From Rhodobacter sp. Har01 (GTDB taxonomy: Bacteria > Pseudomonadota > Alphaproteobacteria > Rhodobacterales > Rhodobacteraceae): a stretch of DNA of 64,000 nucleotides. Under the pieces are notes generated by a model. The model had not been told where the DNA came from and searched no databases. It was given only the letters and a program-made list of their open reading frames with translations. Positions 1 through 11,219 of this stretch are shown one piece after another; the stretch's first letter is position 1, and each line of letters begins with the position of its first letter. A program made the translations under genes and the position numbers. The stretch spans positions 992,001 through 1,056,000 of the forward strand of contig NZ_JAJCTD010000001.1 of assembly GCF_020564565.1 (NCBI RefSeq), written 5' to 3'.

Positions 1-273
1 CTCGGCCGCCCCGCCCGCACCGCTCTTTCGGCCGCCCAACTGGCGCTGCGGCTGAAGGCCGACCTCATCCCGTTCTTCGCCATCCGCCAGCCGGACGGGC
101 TGGACTTCCGGGTAGAGCTGGATGCGCCGGTGCCCCACAGCGACCCGCGGACCATGACCGAAGCCATCACCCGGGCGCTGGAGCAGCGCGTGCGGGCCCA
201 CCCGGGGCAATGGTTCTGGATACACAACCGCTGGAAAGGCTCGACCCGGCGCAGCCGCAAGGCACCAGACTGA
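1..273 (+). CDS. Lysophospholipid (lipid A) acyltransferase, C-terminal part
   Basis: Only the last 90 residues are present; the gene enters from the left edge in frame 1. The end reads QWFWIHNRWK followed by a short basic tail. This Trp/His-rich ending is typical of LpxL/HtrB-family acyltransferases, inner-membrane enzymes that add secondary acyl chains to lipid A. The catalytic HX4D motif would lie upstream of the window. Which family member this is (LpxL, LpxM or a related lysophospholipid acyltransferase) cannot be decided from the tail. The stop codon abuts the stop of the convergent DUF1223 gene. Confidence 0.75.
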   Translation, partial: LGRPARTALSAAQLALRLKADLIPFFAIRQPDGLDFRVELDAPVPHSDPRTMTEAITRALEQRVRAHPGQWFWIHNRWKGSTRRSRKAPD

Positions 274-972
274 TCAGTCGGCCTGAGCCGCCGCCAGAAT
301 CGCCGCCGGGCCTTCATTTTGCAGGACGACCACCGCCGGGTCGCTGCCGGGCGCCGGGGTGGACAGGTCCAGCGGCTCGACCCCCGCCCAGTCGGCGACA
401 TGCTCCCAACTGGTCACCACGTTGAAATAAGTGATGGTCTTGCCGGCATTCTCTCCGCGCTCGATGGTCACGGTTTCCTCCGGCACATAGCGCACCAGCT
501 GCACCCGCACCGGCTCGGTCAGCGGCGGGTCGGCTTCGGCCCGGATCACCAGCCGGTCGCCTTCGCGCGTGACGGTCAGCCGCACCTGGCTGCTGCCGGC
601 CAGGTGGCGTTCCAGAAGATCCACCGTCTCGACCGGCGCGAAGCCCTCGACCCGGTCCAGACCCCCGACAATGAACTGTGGCGTGTAGATGGTGCGCGAG
701 CCGATGGCGCGGGCATAGGCCTTCTGCCGATCGGTAAAGCGGCCCTGGGCAAAGCTGTCTGCCCAGCCGATGTAATCCCAGTAATCGACGTGCAGCGACA
801 GCGGCAGCACCTTCGGGTCTGCCGCCAGCCGTTCGACGAATTCGTCCGCCGGCGGGCAGGATGAACACCCCTGCGAAGTGTAAAGCTCGACGATCACCAG
901 ATTTTCGGCCTGCGCGCCGAGGGCAAGGGTCATCCACAGGCCGCAAGCGGCGCTGACCAATTGTCGCATCAT
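274..972 (-). CDS. DUF1223 (thioredoxin-like) exported protein
   Basis: A 232-residue protein with a short hydrophobic N-terminus (signal peptide ending near AQA at about residue 22) followed by YTSQGCSSCPPADE. The CSSC pair at residues 36-39 and the later Trp/Asp-rich stretch (YWDYIGW) are hallmarks of DUF1223, a thioredoxin-fold family of unknown substrate. A periplasmic redox role is inferred, not shown. Two adjacent ATG codons (972 and 969) are possible starts; the open frame extends upstream but has no signal-like sequence there. A TATAAG hexamer at 1004-1009 on this strand could be a -10 element. It is transcribed away from acnA. Confidence 0.75.
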   Translation of the reverse strand: MMRQLVSAACGLWMTLALGAQAENLVIVELYTSQGCSSCPPADEFVERLAADPKVLPLSLHVDYWDYIGWADSFAQGRFTDRQKAYARAIGSRTIYTPQFIVGGLDRVEGFAPVETVDLLERHLAGSSQVRLTVTREGDRLVIRAEADPPLTEPVRVQLVRYVPEETVTIERGENAGKTITYFNVVTSWEHVADWAGVEPLDLSTPAPGSDPAVVVLQNEGPAAILAAAQAD

Positions 973-1120
973 TGCTTTCCCGGTCCCCTGAGCCCGTCCT
1001 TCGCTTATAGGAAACGGCATCCGGTCCGGCCAATCAAGGTTTTGCGAGTGCCGCACGAGACCTGTATCAGGAACGGGAATCGGCGGCGGGGGCAGGTCGA
1101 AAACGGGGACTGGATTTTTG

Positions 1121-1138
1121 GCATACAATTGCATACAA
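1121..1138 (+). promoter_or_regulatory. Direct repeat upstream of acnA, possible operator
   Basis: The octamer GCATACAA occurs twice, at 1121-1128 and 1131-1138, exactly 10 bp (one helical turn) apart and about 90 bp before the acnA start. The block is A/T-rich in a G+C-rich setting. Spacing and position suit a dimeric regulator or an overlapping promoter. The regulator is unknown; a GntR-type protein is only a guess from the TGCATAC-like core. Confidence 0.4.
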
Positions 1139-1229
1139 AGACCCGGACTCGCCTGACAGCCCGACAAGCCCCCTTCCGACCCTGCCGCCCCACCCGAGCG
1201 CGAGCGCCCCGAGCCAAGGAGCATCAAAG

Positions 1230-3977
<2,748 letters not shown>

Positions 3978-4007
3978 TCCATTGGCCTGCGGCCCCTCCG
4001 GCCCATG

Positions 4008-4038
4008 ACGGGACCCCGACCCACGGTCGGGGTCCCGT
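4008..4038 (+). terminator. Stem-loop after acnA
   Basis: Perfect 14-bp inverted repeat, arms 4008-4021 and 4025-4038, with the three-base loop CAC, starting 31 bases after the acnA stop. There is no clear T-run, which is usual for G+C-rich terminators. Confidence 0.7.
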
Positions 4039-4162
4039 TCGATTGCGCGCGGGGCGAAAGCGGTGGCCCGGGACCGAAACAGCAACGTTCGTTCTTGTTA
4101 AGTTCCCTTAAACCCACCTGTGCCATGCTGGTCCGGACCGCACCCCGGAAAGGCACCTTGCC

Positions 4163-4291
4163 ATGGACACCCGTTTCCCCGCCCTTGCCCCGCAGTCGCG
4201 CAGCGTCACCCTCGCCTTGCCGTTAAAGGCCCTGCCGCTGGGCGAATGGACGGTGTTCTCGGCGCTGATCCTGCTGCTGCTCTGGGCCTAA
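4163..4291 (+). CDS. Small membrane peptide, 42 aa
   Basis: A 42-residue open frame starting ATG GAC ACC, with AAAGG about 9 bases upstream. The C-terminal half (WTVFSALILLLLWA) is one predicted membrane segment that runs to the very last residue; the N-terminal half is polar. Function unknown. The end of the gene and the bases just after it are built of a 13-bp tandem repeat, so the stop codon lies inside the first repeat unit. It lies between acnA and a convergent minus-strand gene. It is called on its ribosome binding site and clear hydrophobic segment, but no homologue could be checked. Confidence 0.5.
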   Translation: MDTRFPALAPQSRSVTLALPLKALPLGEWTVFSALILLLLWA

Positions 4292-4315
4292 TCTCTGGGC
4301 CTAATCTCTGGGCCT
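4281..4315 (+). repeat. 13-bp tandem repeat at the stop of the 42-aa gene
   Basis: Unit TCTGGGCCTAATC is present twice exactly (4281-4293 and 4294-4306), then as a partial third copy (4307-4315). The period is not a multiple of three, so copy-number change would alter the C-terminus or stop of the overlapping small gene. Confidence 0.85.
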
Positions 4316-4326
4316 GACCCGCCGCA

Positions 4327-4734
4327 TCAGTTGCCGCAGGTCGCCTCGGGTTTCGGCCACAGCATGAACTTCGTTCCGCCGCTGATGCCGCTGGCGCAGG
4401 TCAGCAGCGGATAGTTGGCGCCGTTGTTGCCGTATAGGCACCACAGATCGACCACCGTCATGCTCTGCCGGGCCACCAGCAGGTTCTGGATGTCGCCAAA
4501 AGTCTCGAACCCCAGCACGAACAGCGGCTCGGCCCCTTCGGCGCAAGGCGTCACCGCCAGGCCACCCGGCACTGGGTTCATCCGGACCAGGTCGTTCAGC
4601 AGCCCCGGCGGCGTGGCACCATCGCGCCCCACCCGCTCATAGACCCCGGTGAAATACTCGGGCGGCGTCCCTTCGGCCATCGCCGCCCCGGCCCCCGAAG
4701 CCAAGGCCAGCGCCGCGGCCAGCGTCCGGGTCAC
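4327..4734 (-). CDS. Exported hypothetical protein after ccmG
   Basis: A 135-residue protein starting at a GTG that overlaps the ccmG stop by four bases (GTGA), so it is probably translationally coupled to ccmG. It begins with an Ala/Leu-rich signal peptide (cleavage likely after AMA, residue 20 or 21). The mature part holds four Cys residues, enough for two disulfides in the periplasm, and no recognised domain. Its position at the end of the ccm operon hints at a cell-envelope role, but no function is assigned. A longer upstream reading would run inside ccmG and lacks the signal peptide at its start. Confidence 0.7.
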   Translation of the reverse strand: MTRTLAAALALASGAGAAMAEGTPPEYFTGVYERVGRDGATPPGLLNDLVRMNPVPGGLAVTPCAEGAEPLFVLGFETFGDIQNLLVARQSMTVVDLWCLYGNNGANYPLLTCASGISGGTKFMLWPKPEATCGN

Positions 4735-5261
4735 TGCAGCGCGTCTTTCAGCGCGGGTACAAAGCGCCGTTCGTAGTCGCCGCCGATCAGCGGTCCGATG
4801 AACTTGAACAGCACCTTGCCGTCGCCATCGACGATGAAAGTCTCCGGCGGGTTGGTCACACCCCACTCCACCCGGTTGCGGCCATCCGGATCAGTCGCCA
4901 ACGCGAAGAACGGGTTGCCCTCTTCGGCCAGATACCCGAGCGCGTCGGCCTCCTTGTCCATCATGTTCACCCCGGCAACCCGGATGCCCTGCGCCGCCAT
5001 ATCGGCCAGCACCGGATGCTCGGCCCGGCAGGGCGGGCACCAGGACGCCCAGAAGTTGACCACCGTCACCTCGCCCGCCCGCAGGTCGGTGTCGGTCAGT
5101 TGGACCGTTCCCGGCAGCCCGGTCACCGGCAAGGTCGGCGCCGGCTTTCCGATGAAGACGCTGGGCAGGTCATGCGGATCGCGGCCTTGCATGCCCACAT
5201 AGAACATTGCCGCCAGCCCGGCGAAGAGTACCGGCGGAATCACCAGCAACCACCTAGCCAT
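4731..5261 (-). CDS. ccmG: Thiol:disulfide interchange protein CcmG/DsbE
   Basis: A 176-residue membrane-anchored thioredoxin. One N-terminal membrane segment (residues 4-22) is followed by a periplasmic thioredoxin fold with the active site WASWCPPC (Cys75, Cys78) and the cis-Pro region TNPPET. In cytochrome c maturation (system I) CcmG keeps the apocytochrome CxxCH cysteines, or CcmH, reduced. The ATG at 5261 gives the usual length and overlaps the end of ccmD by 8 bases; the longer open frame upstream is a shadow of ccmD. Confidence 0.95.
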   Translation of the reverse strand: MARWLLVIPPVLFAGLAAMFYVGMQGRDPHDLPSVFIGKPAPTLPVTGLPGTVQLTDTDLRAGEVTVVNFWASWCPPCRAEHPVLADMAAQGIRVAGVNMMDKEADALGYLAEEGNPFFALATDPDGRNRVEWGVTNPPETFIVDGDGKVLFKFIGPLIGGDYERRFVPALKDALQ

Positions 5262-5415
5262 CGGATTTCCCCGCCCGGGCCTCGACCTCTGCCAGCGCAC
5301 GTTTGACCCGCGCCCGCTGCCAGAACGACACCGCCACCAAGGCCACAAGCAACACGATGGTCGCGCCATAGGACGCCAGCACCGCAAAGGTGTATTTCCC
5401 CAGATCGGGCATCAT
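5254..5415 (-). CDS. ccmD: Heme exporter protein CcmD
   Basis: A 53-residue protein (MMPDLGKYTFAVLASYG start) with one membrane segment at about residues 10-31 and a basic, helical tail. This matches CcmD, which joins CcmABC and helps release holo-CcmE. The start overlaps the ccmC stop as ATGA; a second ATG immediately follows and would give 52 residues. Its gene position between ccmC and ccmG is the standard one. Confidence 0.9.
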   Translation of the reverse strand: MMPDLGKYTFAVLASYGATIVLLVALVAVSFWQRARVKRALAEVEARAGKSDG

Positions 5416-6140
5416 GCCAGCCGCTCCCGCGACAGCAGCGCCGCCAGCCGCCGCGCCCGAATCTCGGTCCGCGTGCGCACCAGCACCAGCGTCACGAACA
5501 GCAGCACAAAGCCCGCGATGCAGATCACCAGCGGTTGCCAGAACACATCGGACACGTTCTCTTCCTTGTCCAGGCTCAGCGAAGCACCCTGATGCAGGCC
5601 CTGGTTCCAGAAGTTCACCGCATACCGGCTGAGCAGCGCAAAGACCGAGCCGACCACGCACAGAACCGCGGTCAGGTCGGCCGCGGTATCCGGGTTCTCG
5701 ATCGCTTTCCACAGCGCGATGTAGCCCAGGTAGAACAGGCACAGCACCAGGAACGAGGTCAGCCGCGGGTCCCAGGCCCACCAGGTGCCCCACATCGGCT
5801 GGCCCCAAAGCGCGCCCGTCGCCAACGCGATCAAGGTGAAGGTCAGGCCGATCGGCGCTGCGGCCTTGGCAGCAAGCGCGCTGACATGGTGGCGGCGGAC
5901 GACCCAGATCAGGCTGGTCACCAGCATCATCGCCCAGGCATTGATCGCCATCATCGCGGCGGGAACATGCAGGTAGATGATCTTGACGGTCGAGCCCTGC
6001 TTGTAGTCGTCAGGCGTGAAGAAGAACCCCCAGACCAGGCCCACAGCCATGCAGACAACCGTCAACACGATCAACCCGGGCAATGCCCAGGCCGAGGTCT
6101 GCATGAACTTCTTCGGATTTGCGTATTCCCAGATCGACAT
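5412..6140 (-). CDS. ccmC: Heme lyase/transporter CcmC
   Basis: A 242-residue, six-span inner-membrane protein. The tryptophan-rich WWD motif WGTWWAWDPRLT lies at residues 117-128, flanked by conserved His58 (LHVPAA) and His183, the axial heme ligands in the family. CcmC delivers heme to the chaperone CcmE in the periplasm. The frame ends in an ATGA overlap with ccmD, and 54 bases separate it from ccmB upstream. Confidence 0.96.
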   Translation of the reverse strand: MSIWEYANPKKFMQTSAWALPGLIVLTVVCMAVGLVWGFFFTPDDYKQGSTVKIIYLHVPAAMMAINAWAMMLVTSLIWVVRRHHVSALAAKAAAPIGLTFTLIALATGALWGQPMWGTWWAWDPRLTSFLVLCLFYLGYIALWKAIENPDTAADLTAVLCVVGSVFALLSRYAVNFWNQGLHQGASLSLDKEENVSDVFWQPLVICIAGFVLLFVTLVLVRTRTEIRARRLAALLSRERLA

Positions 6141-6194
6141 GTGCTCTCGTTACTTCGCCCAGGGCGCGGGCTCAATTCAATATCATGTGCCTGA

Positions 6195-6851
6195 CTAGCG
6201 CAAATTGATGCGCAGCGCAGCAGCCGCGGCAAAGGGCAGCAGCGCGGTCGCCCCGGCGGTGATCGCTGCCAGCATGGCCAGCGGCGTGCCGATCTCCATC
6301 CCGGCTGCGCCGCGCTTGACCACCTCGGCGCCGAAGATCAGCGTCGGCACGTAAAGCGGCAGCACCAGCAGGCCCAGCAGCAGCCCGCCGCGCTTGAGCC
6401 CCACCGTCAGCGCCGCCCCGAAGGCGCCGATAATGGACAGCGCCGGGGTGCCGATGGCCAGCGAGACGACCAGCCAGAGATAACCCCGCTCGGGCAGGAA
6501 CAGCAGCAACCCCAGCACCGGCGAGGCCAGCGTCAGCGGCAGCCCCGTCACCAGCCAGTGCGCCGCGGCCTTGACCGCGACAGCACCCTCCAGCGGCAAG
6601 GGCGCGGTGGCCAGCAGGTCCAGGCTGCCATCCTCGAAATCCAGCGCGAAGATGCGGTCCAGCGACAGCAGGCACGCCAGCAGCGCACCCACCCACAGGA
6701 TGCCCGGCGCGATCTTCGCCAGCGTGCCGCCCTCGGGGCCGACCCCCAGCGGCACCAGCACCGCGACCAGCAGAAAGAACGCCAGCCCCAGGCCAAAGCC
6801 GCCGCCGGCACGGAACGACAACCGCAGGTCGCGCAGCAGGAGGGCGATCAT
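6195..6851 (-). CDS. ccmB: Heme exporter membrane subunit CcmB
   Basis: A 218-residue, very hydrophobic protein with about six membrane spans and the N-terminal pattern [26 protein letters not shown] typical of CcmB split over its first helix. It pairs with the ATPase CcmA; the complex uses ATP to release holo-CcmE from CcmC. Its ATG overlaps the ccmA stop by four bases (ATGA). Confidence 0.93.
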   Translation of the reverse strand: MIALLLRDLRLSFRAGGGFGLGLAFFLLVAVLVPLGVGPEGGTLAKIAPGILWVGALLACLLSLDRIFALDFEDGSLDLLATAPLPLEGAVAVKAAAHWLVTGLPLTLASPVLGLLLFLPERGYLWLVVSLAIGTPALSIIGAFGAALTVGLKRGGLLLGLLVLPLYVPTLIFGAEVVKRGAAGMEIGTPLAMLAAITAGATALLPFAAAAALRINLR

Positions 6852-7492
6852 CCGAAGGCCCCGTCAAAGCTGTCGTCGAAGCCGCCGGCCACCGCGAGCG
6901 CCGGCCCGTCGGCGCGGAACGGCGCCAGTTCCAGCACTTCGGCCTCGGGCAGGCCCAGGTCGATGTGGGTGGCGATAAGGGCAGCACCGCCACTCGCCAG
7001 ATGCGCGCGCAGGACCCAAGCGAACAGCTCGACCGAGGCCGCGTCCAGCGACACGGTCGGCTCGTCCAGCACCCAGATCGGCCGCCCAGTCACCAGCAGC
7101 CGCGCCAGACCCAGCCGCCGCTTCTGCCCCGCCGACAGGTTGGCCGCGCGGCGCTCGGCCAGCGCCGCCAGGTTCATCCGCTGCATCGCCCCGGCCACCG
7201 CCCCCGCCCCGGTGCCATAGACCGCGGCCCAGAAGGCCAGGTTCTCGGTCACCGTCAGCACCGCCTTCAGCCCATCGGCATGGCTGGCATAGGCCAGACT
7301 CTCCGGCGGCACCGATACTGAGCCCGCCACGGCCGGCTGCAGCCCCGCAAGGGTGCGCAGCAGCGTGGTCTTGCCCACCCCGTTCGGGCCGCGCAAGACC
7401 AGCGCACCGCCCGCGGCCAGGCGAAAGCTCACACCCGCCAGCACCACCAGCCCGCCGCGCTCAACCGCCAGATCCGAGACCACCAGTTCCAT
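6848..7492 (-). CDS. ccmA: Heme exporter ATP-binding protein CcmA
   Basis: A 214-residue ABC ATPase with Walker [10 protein letters not shown] (35-43), a signature-like LSAGQ (119-123) and Walker B WVLDEPT (140-146). The short length and position ahead of ccmB identify CcmA. The ATG at 7492 gives the family-like start; an open frame of 43 further codons upstream has no ribosome-binding or family support. A tandem hairpin element upstream separates it from the Mth938-like gene, so ccm expression may be partly independent of secDF. Confidence 0.95.
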   Translation of the reverse strand: MELVVSDLAVERGGLVVLAGVSFRLAAGGALVLRGPNGVGKTTLLRTLAGLQPAVAGSVSVPPESLAYASHADGLKAVLTVTENLAFWAAVYGTGAGAVAGAMQRMNLAALAERRAANLSAGQKRRLGLARLLVTGRPIWVLDEPTVSLDAASVELFAWVLRAHLASGGAALIATHIDLGLPEAEVLELAPFRADGPALAVAGGFDDSFDGAFG

Positions 7493-7626
7493 GAGCCGAA
7501 GCCCTAGCGCAAACCACGCTTCGGCAAAACCCCCTCCAGAGCGCCGCGAGGCACTCGGGACAGACCATTCAGGATAGGCGCACCTCCGGCAGCCAGCTGG
7601 AACCGGCAGGAGGCGTGGCAAGAGCC

Positions 7627-7672
7627 CGATTTTTCGTCGAAAAATCGAACCCGAGTTTTCGACGAAAACTCG
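7627..7672 (-). terminator. Tandem double hairpin, element A
   Basis: Two perfect hairpins in a row, 7627-7647 and 7652-7672, four bases apart, beginning two bases after the stop of the Mth938-like gene. Each has an 8-bp arm (rich in A and T next to the loop) around a CGTCG or CGACG centre. The stem sequences differ while the layout is the same. It probably terminates or processes the yajC-secDF transcript before ccmA. A sister element lies at 56858-56905. Confidence 0.7.
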
Positions 7673-7674
7673 GA

Positions 7675-8031
7675 TCAGGCCACCGGTAGCAGCGCCGCGG
7701 CGATCCGGCGACCTTCGCCCAGAAGCACGTTGTAGGTGCGGCAGGCCGAGGGCGAGACCATCGGCTCGACGCCGATCCCCGCCTCTTCCAGCGCCTCGCG
7801 AAAGGGTTTGGGCGGGTAAGCCAACGTCGTGCCCATGCCCAGCAACAGCACGTCGATCCGCCCCGCCAACGTCAGCGGCGAGGCAATGTCTTCAAGCCCC
7901 CCCCAGGGTCCGGCATCCCAGGGCGTGATCAGGCAGGCCCCGCGCAGCACATGCCCGCCGATCCGGAAAAAGCCCGACCCATACCCCTCGATGGGCCGGG
8001 CCGAGCCATAGCTGATCTCGGTCAGCCGCAT
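7675..8031 (-). CDS. Mth938-like domain protein
   Basis: A 118-residue single-domain protein resembling the Mth938/NDUFAF3 (DUF498) family: an N-terminal [22 protein letters not shown] strand pair, a central LLLGMGTT loop and a C-terminal YNVLLGEGR motif. The mitochondrial relative NDUFAF3 helps assemble complex I; the bacterial role is unknown. It follows secF by 10 bases on the same strand. The order secF-Mth938-ccmA is one I recall from related alphaproteobacteria. Confidence 0.8.
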   Translation of the reverse strand: MRLTEISYGSARPIEGYGSGFFRIGGHVLRGACLITPWDAGPWGGLEDIASPLTLAGRIDVLLLGMGTTLAYPPKPFREALEEAGIGVEPMVSPSACRTYNVLLGEGRRIAAALLPVA

Positions 8032-8041
8032 CGCCCGCCCT

Positions 8042-9010
8042 TCAGGCTTCGATGCTGGCGAATTCGCCGGTGTCTTTCTTCGGCTTGTCGCCGCGGTCCA
8101 CGCCCAGCATCAGCACGATGTTCTTGGCGACATAGAGCGTGGAGTAGGTGCCGATCACCACCCCGAACAGCATGGCGAAGACAAAGCCGCGGATCACGTC
8201 GCCGCCAAAGATGAACAGCACCAGAAGCGCTATGAAGGTCGTTGTCGCCGTCATGATGGTCCGGCTAAGCGTCTCGTTCGCGGTCAGGTTCATCATCTCG
8301 CGCAAGGGCATGGTCTTGTACTTGGCCAGGTTTTCCCGCAGCCGGTCGAAGATGACGACCGTGTCGTTTACCGAATAGCCAAGAATCGTCAACAGCGCCG
8401 CCACGATGGCGAGGTCGAACTTGATCTGCAGCGCGGCGAAGACGCCGACCGTGACGATCACGTCATGCAGAAGGGCCGCCACCGTGCCGACCGCGAACTG
8501 CCATTCGAAGCGCATCCAGACGTAGAAGAGGATGCCCACCGACCCCGCCGCCACCGCCAGGAAGGCCTTCCAGATCAGCTCCTGGCTGACCTTGGGCCCG
8601 ACCGATTCGACCGCTGGAAAGCTGATCGCCGGGTCCACTGCCTTCAACGCCGTCTCGACCTGCGCGATGACTTCGGGCGTCACCGCCTCTTCGCCTTCGC
8701 GCGCGCCCAGCCGCACCTGCGCCACGTGCTGGTCGGCGCGGAAGGTGGGGTCCTTCACCTCGGTGATGCTGACATCGCCCAGGTTCAGCGCCGCCAGGGC
8801 CTGCCGGTAGGCGCCGACGTCCACCGGTTGGCTGCTTTCGGTGCGGATCGTGGTGCCGCCGCGGAAGTCGATCCCCAGGTTCAGCCCCATCACCGCCACC
8901 AGCACCAGCGATGCGACCACCGCCACCACCGAAGCGCCGAAGGTCACGAACTGCCAGCGGAAGAAGTCGATGTTGGTCTTGGTCGGAACCAGTTTCAGAC
9001 GCCAGGCCAT
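8042..9010 (-). CDS. secF: Protein translocase subunit SecF
   Basis: A 322-residue inner-membrane protein with the SecF layout: first span, a periplasmic P1 domain containing FRGGTTIRTES near residues 50-60, then five spans with the RND-like motif GYSVNDTVVIFDRLRENL. With SecD it uses the proton-motive force to pull exported proteins from the SecYEG channel. It lies 13 bases after secD, with normal length and an ATG start. Confidence 0.97.
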   Translation of the reverse strand: MAWRLKLVPTKTNIDFFRWQFVTFGASVVAVVASLVLVAVMGLNLGIDFRGGTTIRTESSQPVDVGAYRQALAALNLGDVSITEVKDPTFRADQHVAQVRLGAREGEEAVTPEVIAQVETALKAVDPAISFPAVESVGPKVSQELIWKAFLAVAAGSVGILFYVWMRFEWQFAVGTVAALLHDVIVTVGVFAALQIKFDLAIVAALLTILGYSVNDTVVIFDRLRENLAKYKTMPLREMMNLTANETLSRTIMTATTTFIALLVLFIFGGDVIRGFVFAMLFGVVIGTYSTLYVAKNIVLMLGVDRGDKPKKDTGEFASIEA

Positions 9011-9023
9011 TGCCGCTTCCCCC

Positions 9024-10691
9024 CTAGACCACGATCGTTTTCGGCCGACGCGCGTTCAGCCACAGCTCGACCACCAGCCGCGTCACATAGACCGCGGTGA
9101 ACATCGAGGTCAGGATGCCCAGGCTCATCGTCACCGCAAAGCCGCGCACCGGCCCCGAGCCGATGAAGAACATGATCAGCGCCGTCAACAGGCCGGTCAC
9201 GTTCGAATCGATGATGGCCGACAGGGCGCGGGCAAAGCCGGCTTCCACCGCCTTTGGCGGGCTCAGGCCGGCGCGCAATTCCTCGCGGATGCGCTCGAAG
9301 ATCAGCACGTTGGCGTCGACCGCCATGCCCACGGTCAGCACGATGCCGGCGATGCCGGGCAGCGTCAGCGTGGCGCCGATGGTGGACAGCAGCGCAATCA
9401 GGATCAGCATGTTCACCGCCAGCGCGATATTGGCGAAGACGCCGAACAGCCCGTAGGACGCGACCATGTAGACCGCCACCGCGATCATTCCGATCACCGC
9501 CGCCAGCTTGCCGGCAGCAACCGAATCGGCGCCCAGTTCCGGGCCGATGGTGCGCTCTTCCAGGAAGGTCAGGCTCGCTGGCAGGGCACCGGCACGCAAC
9601 AGAATCGCCAGTTCGGTCGATTCCTCGACCGTGAACGATCCGGTGATGATGCCGTTGCCGCCCGGGATGTGGCTCTGGATCACCGGAGCCGAGATCACCT
9701 CGTCGTCCAGCACAATGGCGAAGGGGGCGCCGATGTTGGCAGCGGTGTAGTCGCCGAACTTGCGTGCCCCGGCACCGTCGAAGCGGAAGCTCACCGCCGG
9801 CTGGCCGTTCTGGTCGAAACTGGGCTGGGCATCGACCAGTTCCTCGCCGGTCACGACCGGGGTTTCCTCGACGATATAGTACAAGCCCGTCTCGTTGCGT
9901 GCGGGCAGCAGGGCATTGCGGGCGCCGGCGTCGGCGCCGGCATTGGTGGTGGTCTTGACCACCGGATTGAAGGTCAGCTTGGCGGTGGTGCCGATCAGGG
10001 TCTTCAACTCGGAAGCCGAACCGATGCCCGGCACCTGGATCAGGATGCGGTCGCTGCCCTGGCGCAGGATTGTCGGTTCGCGGGTGCCGACCTCGTCCAC
10101 CCGGTTGCGGATGATCTCAAGGCTTTGCTGCACGGTGCGGTCGTCCGAAGCGGCGCGTTCGGCCTCGGACAGGCGCACCACGATGTCGGCACCTTCCGCA
10201 GTCACCTCGATGTCGGCCGCGCCGACGCCGGTCAGAGTATAGACCGGGGTCGCCAGTGCCTGCACCGCCTGCACCGCCGCAACCATCCCCTCGGGGTTCG
10301 ATACCGTCACCCGCAACTCGTCATCGGGCGAGGGCGCCCGGCGCACCGCGCCGACCTGGTCGCGCAGATCGCGAAGCGCGTCGCGCACCTCGGGCCAGAG
10401 CCCGTCGATCCGCGCCTTGTAGACGTCTTCCACCTCGACCTTGGCCAGCAGATGCGCGCCGCCGCGCAGGTCCAGGCCCAGCGGCATCAGCGCCGAGGGC
10501 AGGAACGCAGGCCAGGTTCCCAGCGCCGCATCCTGGTCCGGCGTGGCGACGCCGCCCGCCTTTTCGATGGCGACCGCAGCGTCGTTATGGCCCTCGACCC
10601 GGCTGTAAAAGGCATTGGGCAGGGCGGCAAACACCCCCCAAAGGCAGACCGCAAGGATCAGAAGGCGCTTCCACAGCGCGGTCGGGGTCAT
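9024..10691 (-). CDS. secD: Protein translocase subunit SecD
   Basis: A 555-residue partner of SecF. After the first span comes the DLRGGAHLLAKVE motif, then a large periplasmic domain and five C-terminal spans with the family motif VGMAVDANVLIFERIREEL. The length is between the E. coli type (615) and shorter forms. It follows yajC by 10 bases; yajC-secD-secF is a classic operon. Confidence 0.97.
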   Translation of the reverse strand: MTPTALWKRLLILAVCLWGVFAALPNAFYSRVEGHNDAAVAIEKAGGVATPDQDAALGTWPAFLPSALMPLGLDLRGGAHLLAKVEVEDVYKARIDGLWPEVRDALRDLRDQVGAVRRAPSPDDELRVTVSNPEGMVAAVQAVQALATPVYTLTGVGAADIEVTAEGADIVVRLSEAERAASDDRTVQQSLEIIRNRVDEVGTREPTILRQGSDRILIQVPGIGSASELKTLIGTTAKLTFNPVVKTTTNAGADAGARNALLPARNETGLYYIVEETPVVTGEELVDAQPSFDQNGQPAVSFRFDGAGARKFGDYTAANIGAPFAIVLDDEVISAPVIQSHIPGGNGIITGSFTVEESTELAILLRAGALPASLTFLEERTIGPELGADSVAAGKLAAVIGMIAVAVYMVASYGLFGVFANIALAVNMLILIALLSTIGATLTLPGIAGIVLTVGMAVDANVLIFERIREELRAGLSPPKAVEAGFARALSAIIDSNVTGLLTALIMFFIGSGPVRGFAVTMSLGILTSMFTAVYVTRLVVELWLNARRPKTIVV

Positions 10692-10701
10692 GATCGGTGC
10701 C

Positions 10702-11028
10702 TCAGCCTGCCGCGGGTTCGGTCTTGTTCAGCACGGTGGCGATGGTGTGTCGCATCACCTTGACCTTCACGCCGTCGGCGATTTCCACCTCGACGATGCC
10801 GTCCTCCTGCACCTTGGTCACCTTGCCGATCACGCCGCCCTGGGTGACGATCTGGTCACCGCGCCGCAGCGCCTCGACCATGGCCTTGTGTTCCTTCAGC
10901 TTCTTCTGCTGCGGGCGGATCAGCAGGAAATACATGATGCCGAAGATCAGGATCAGCGGCACGAAGCTGGCGAAAGCACCGGCGGCGCCGCCGGCGGCGT
11001 CCTGGGCGAAGGCGGGGGTTGCGAACAT
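10702..11028 (-). CDS. yajC: Preprotein translocase subunit YajC
   Basis: A 108-residue protein with one membrane span (about residues 21-37), the conserved IRPQQKKLKEH motif just after it and a small cytoplasmic domain. YajC associates with SecDF and the AcrB-type pumps. It is first in the yajC-secD-secF operon, and divergent from serS across about 190 bases that should hold both promoters; I could not pick either one out confidently. Confidence 0.95.
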   Translation of the reverse strand: MFATPAFAQDAAGGAAGAFASFVPLILIFGIMYFLLIRPQQKKLKEHKAMVEALRRGDQIVTQGGVIGKVTKVQEDGIVEVEIADGVKVKVMRHTIATVLNKTEPAAG

Positions 11029-11219
11029 GGCGATCCTCTCTGGCTGGCCCCGGTCCTCCCGGCCCGGTCAGGGCCTGTGGTCCGGCAGGGTTTGCGCCCA
11101 TGTAAGGGCTTTTTGCGTCTTATGCCAGAGGCAGGGCGTGCGGGGGATGACCGCACTTCCCCCGACTCTGGCCATCTGTCATAACGCCGCCCGAACGACA
11201 GGCCCGAAAGACCTCCGCC

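Noticed and set aside
4098..4111. TTAA-N6-TTAA resembling a CtrA box before the 42-residue gene
   Set aside because: The spacer is six, not seven, so it does not fit the CtrA consensus; kept only as a note.
8841..10763. 640-codon plus-strand open frame opposite secD
   Set aside because: Antisense shadow of a conserved membrane protein gene.
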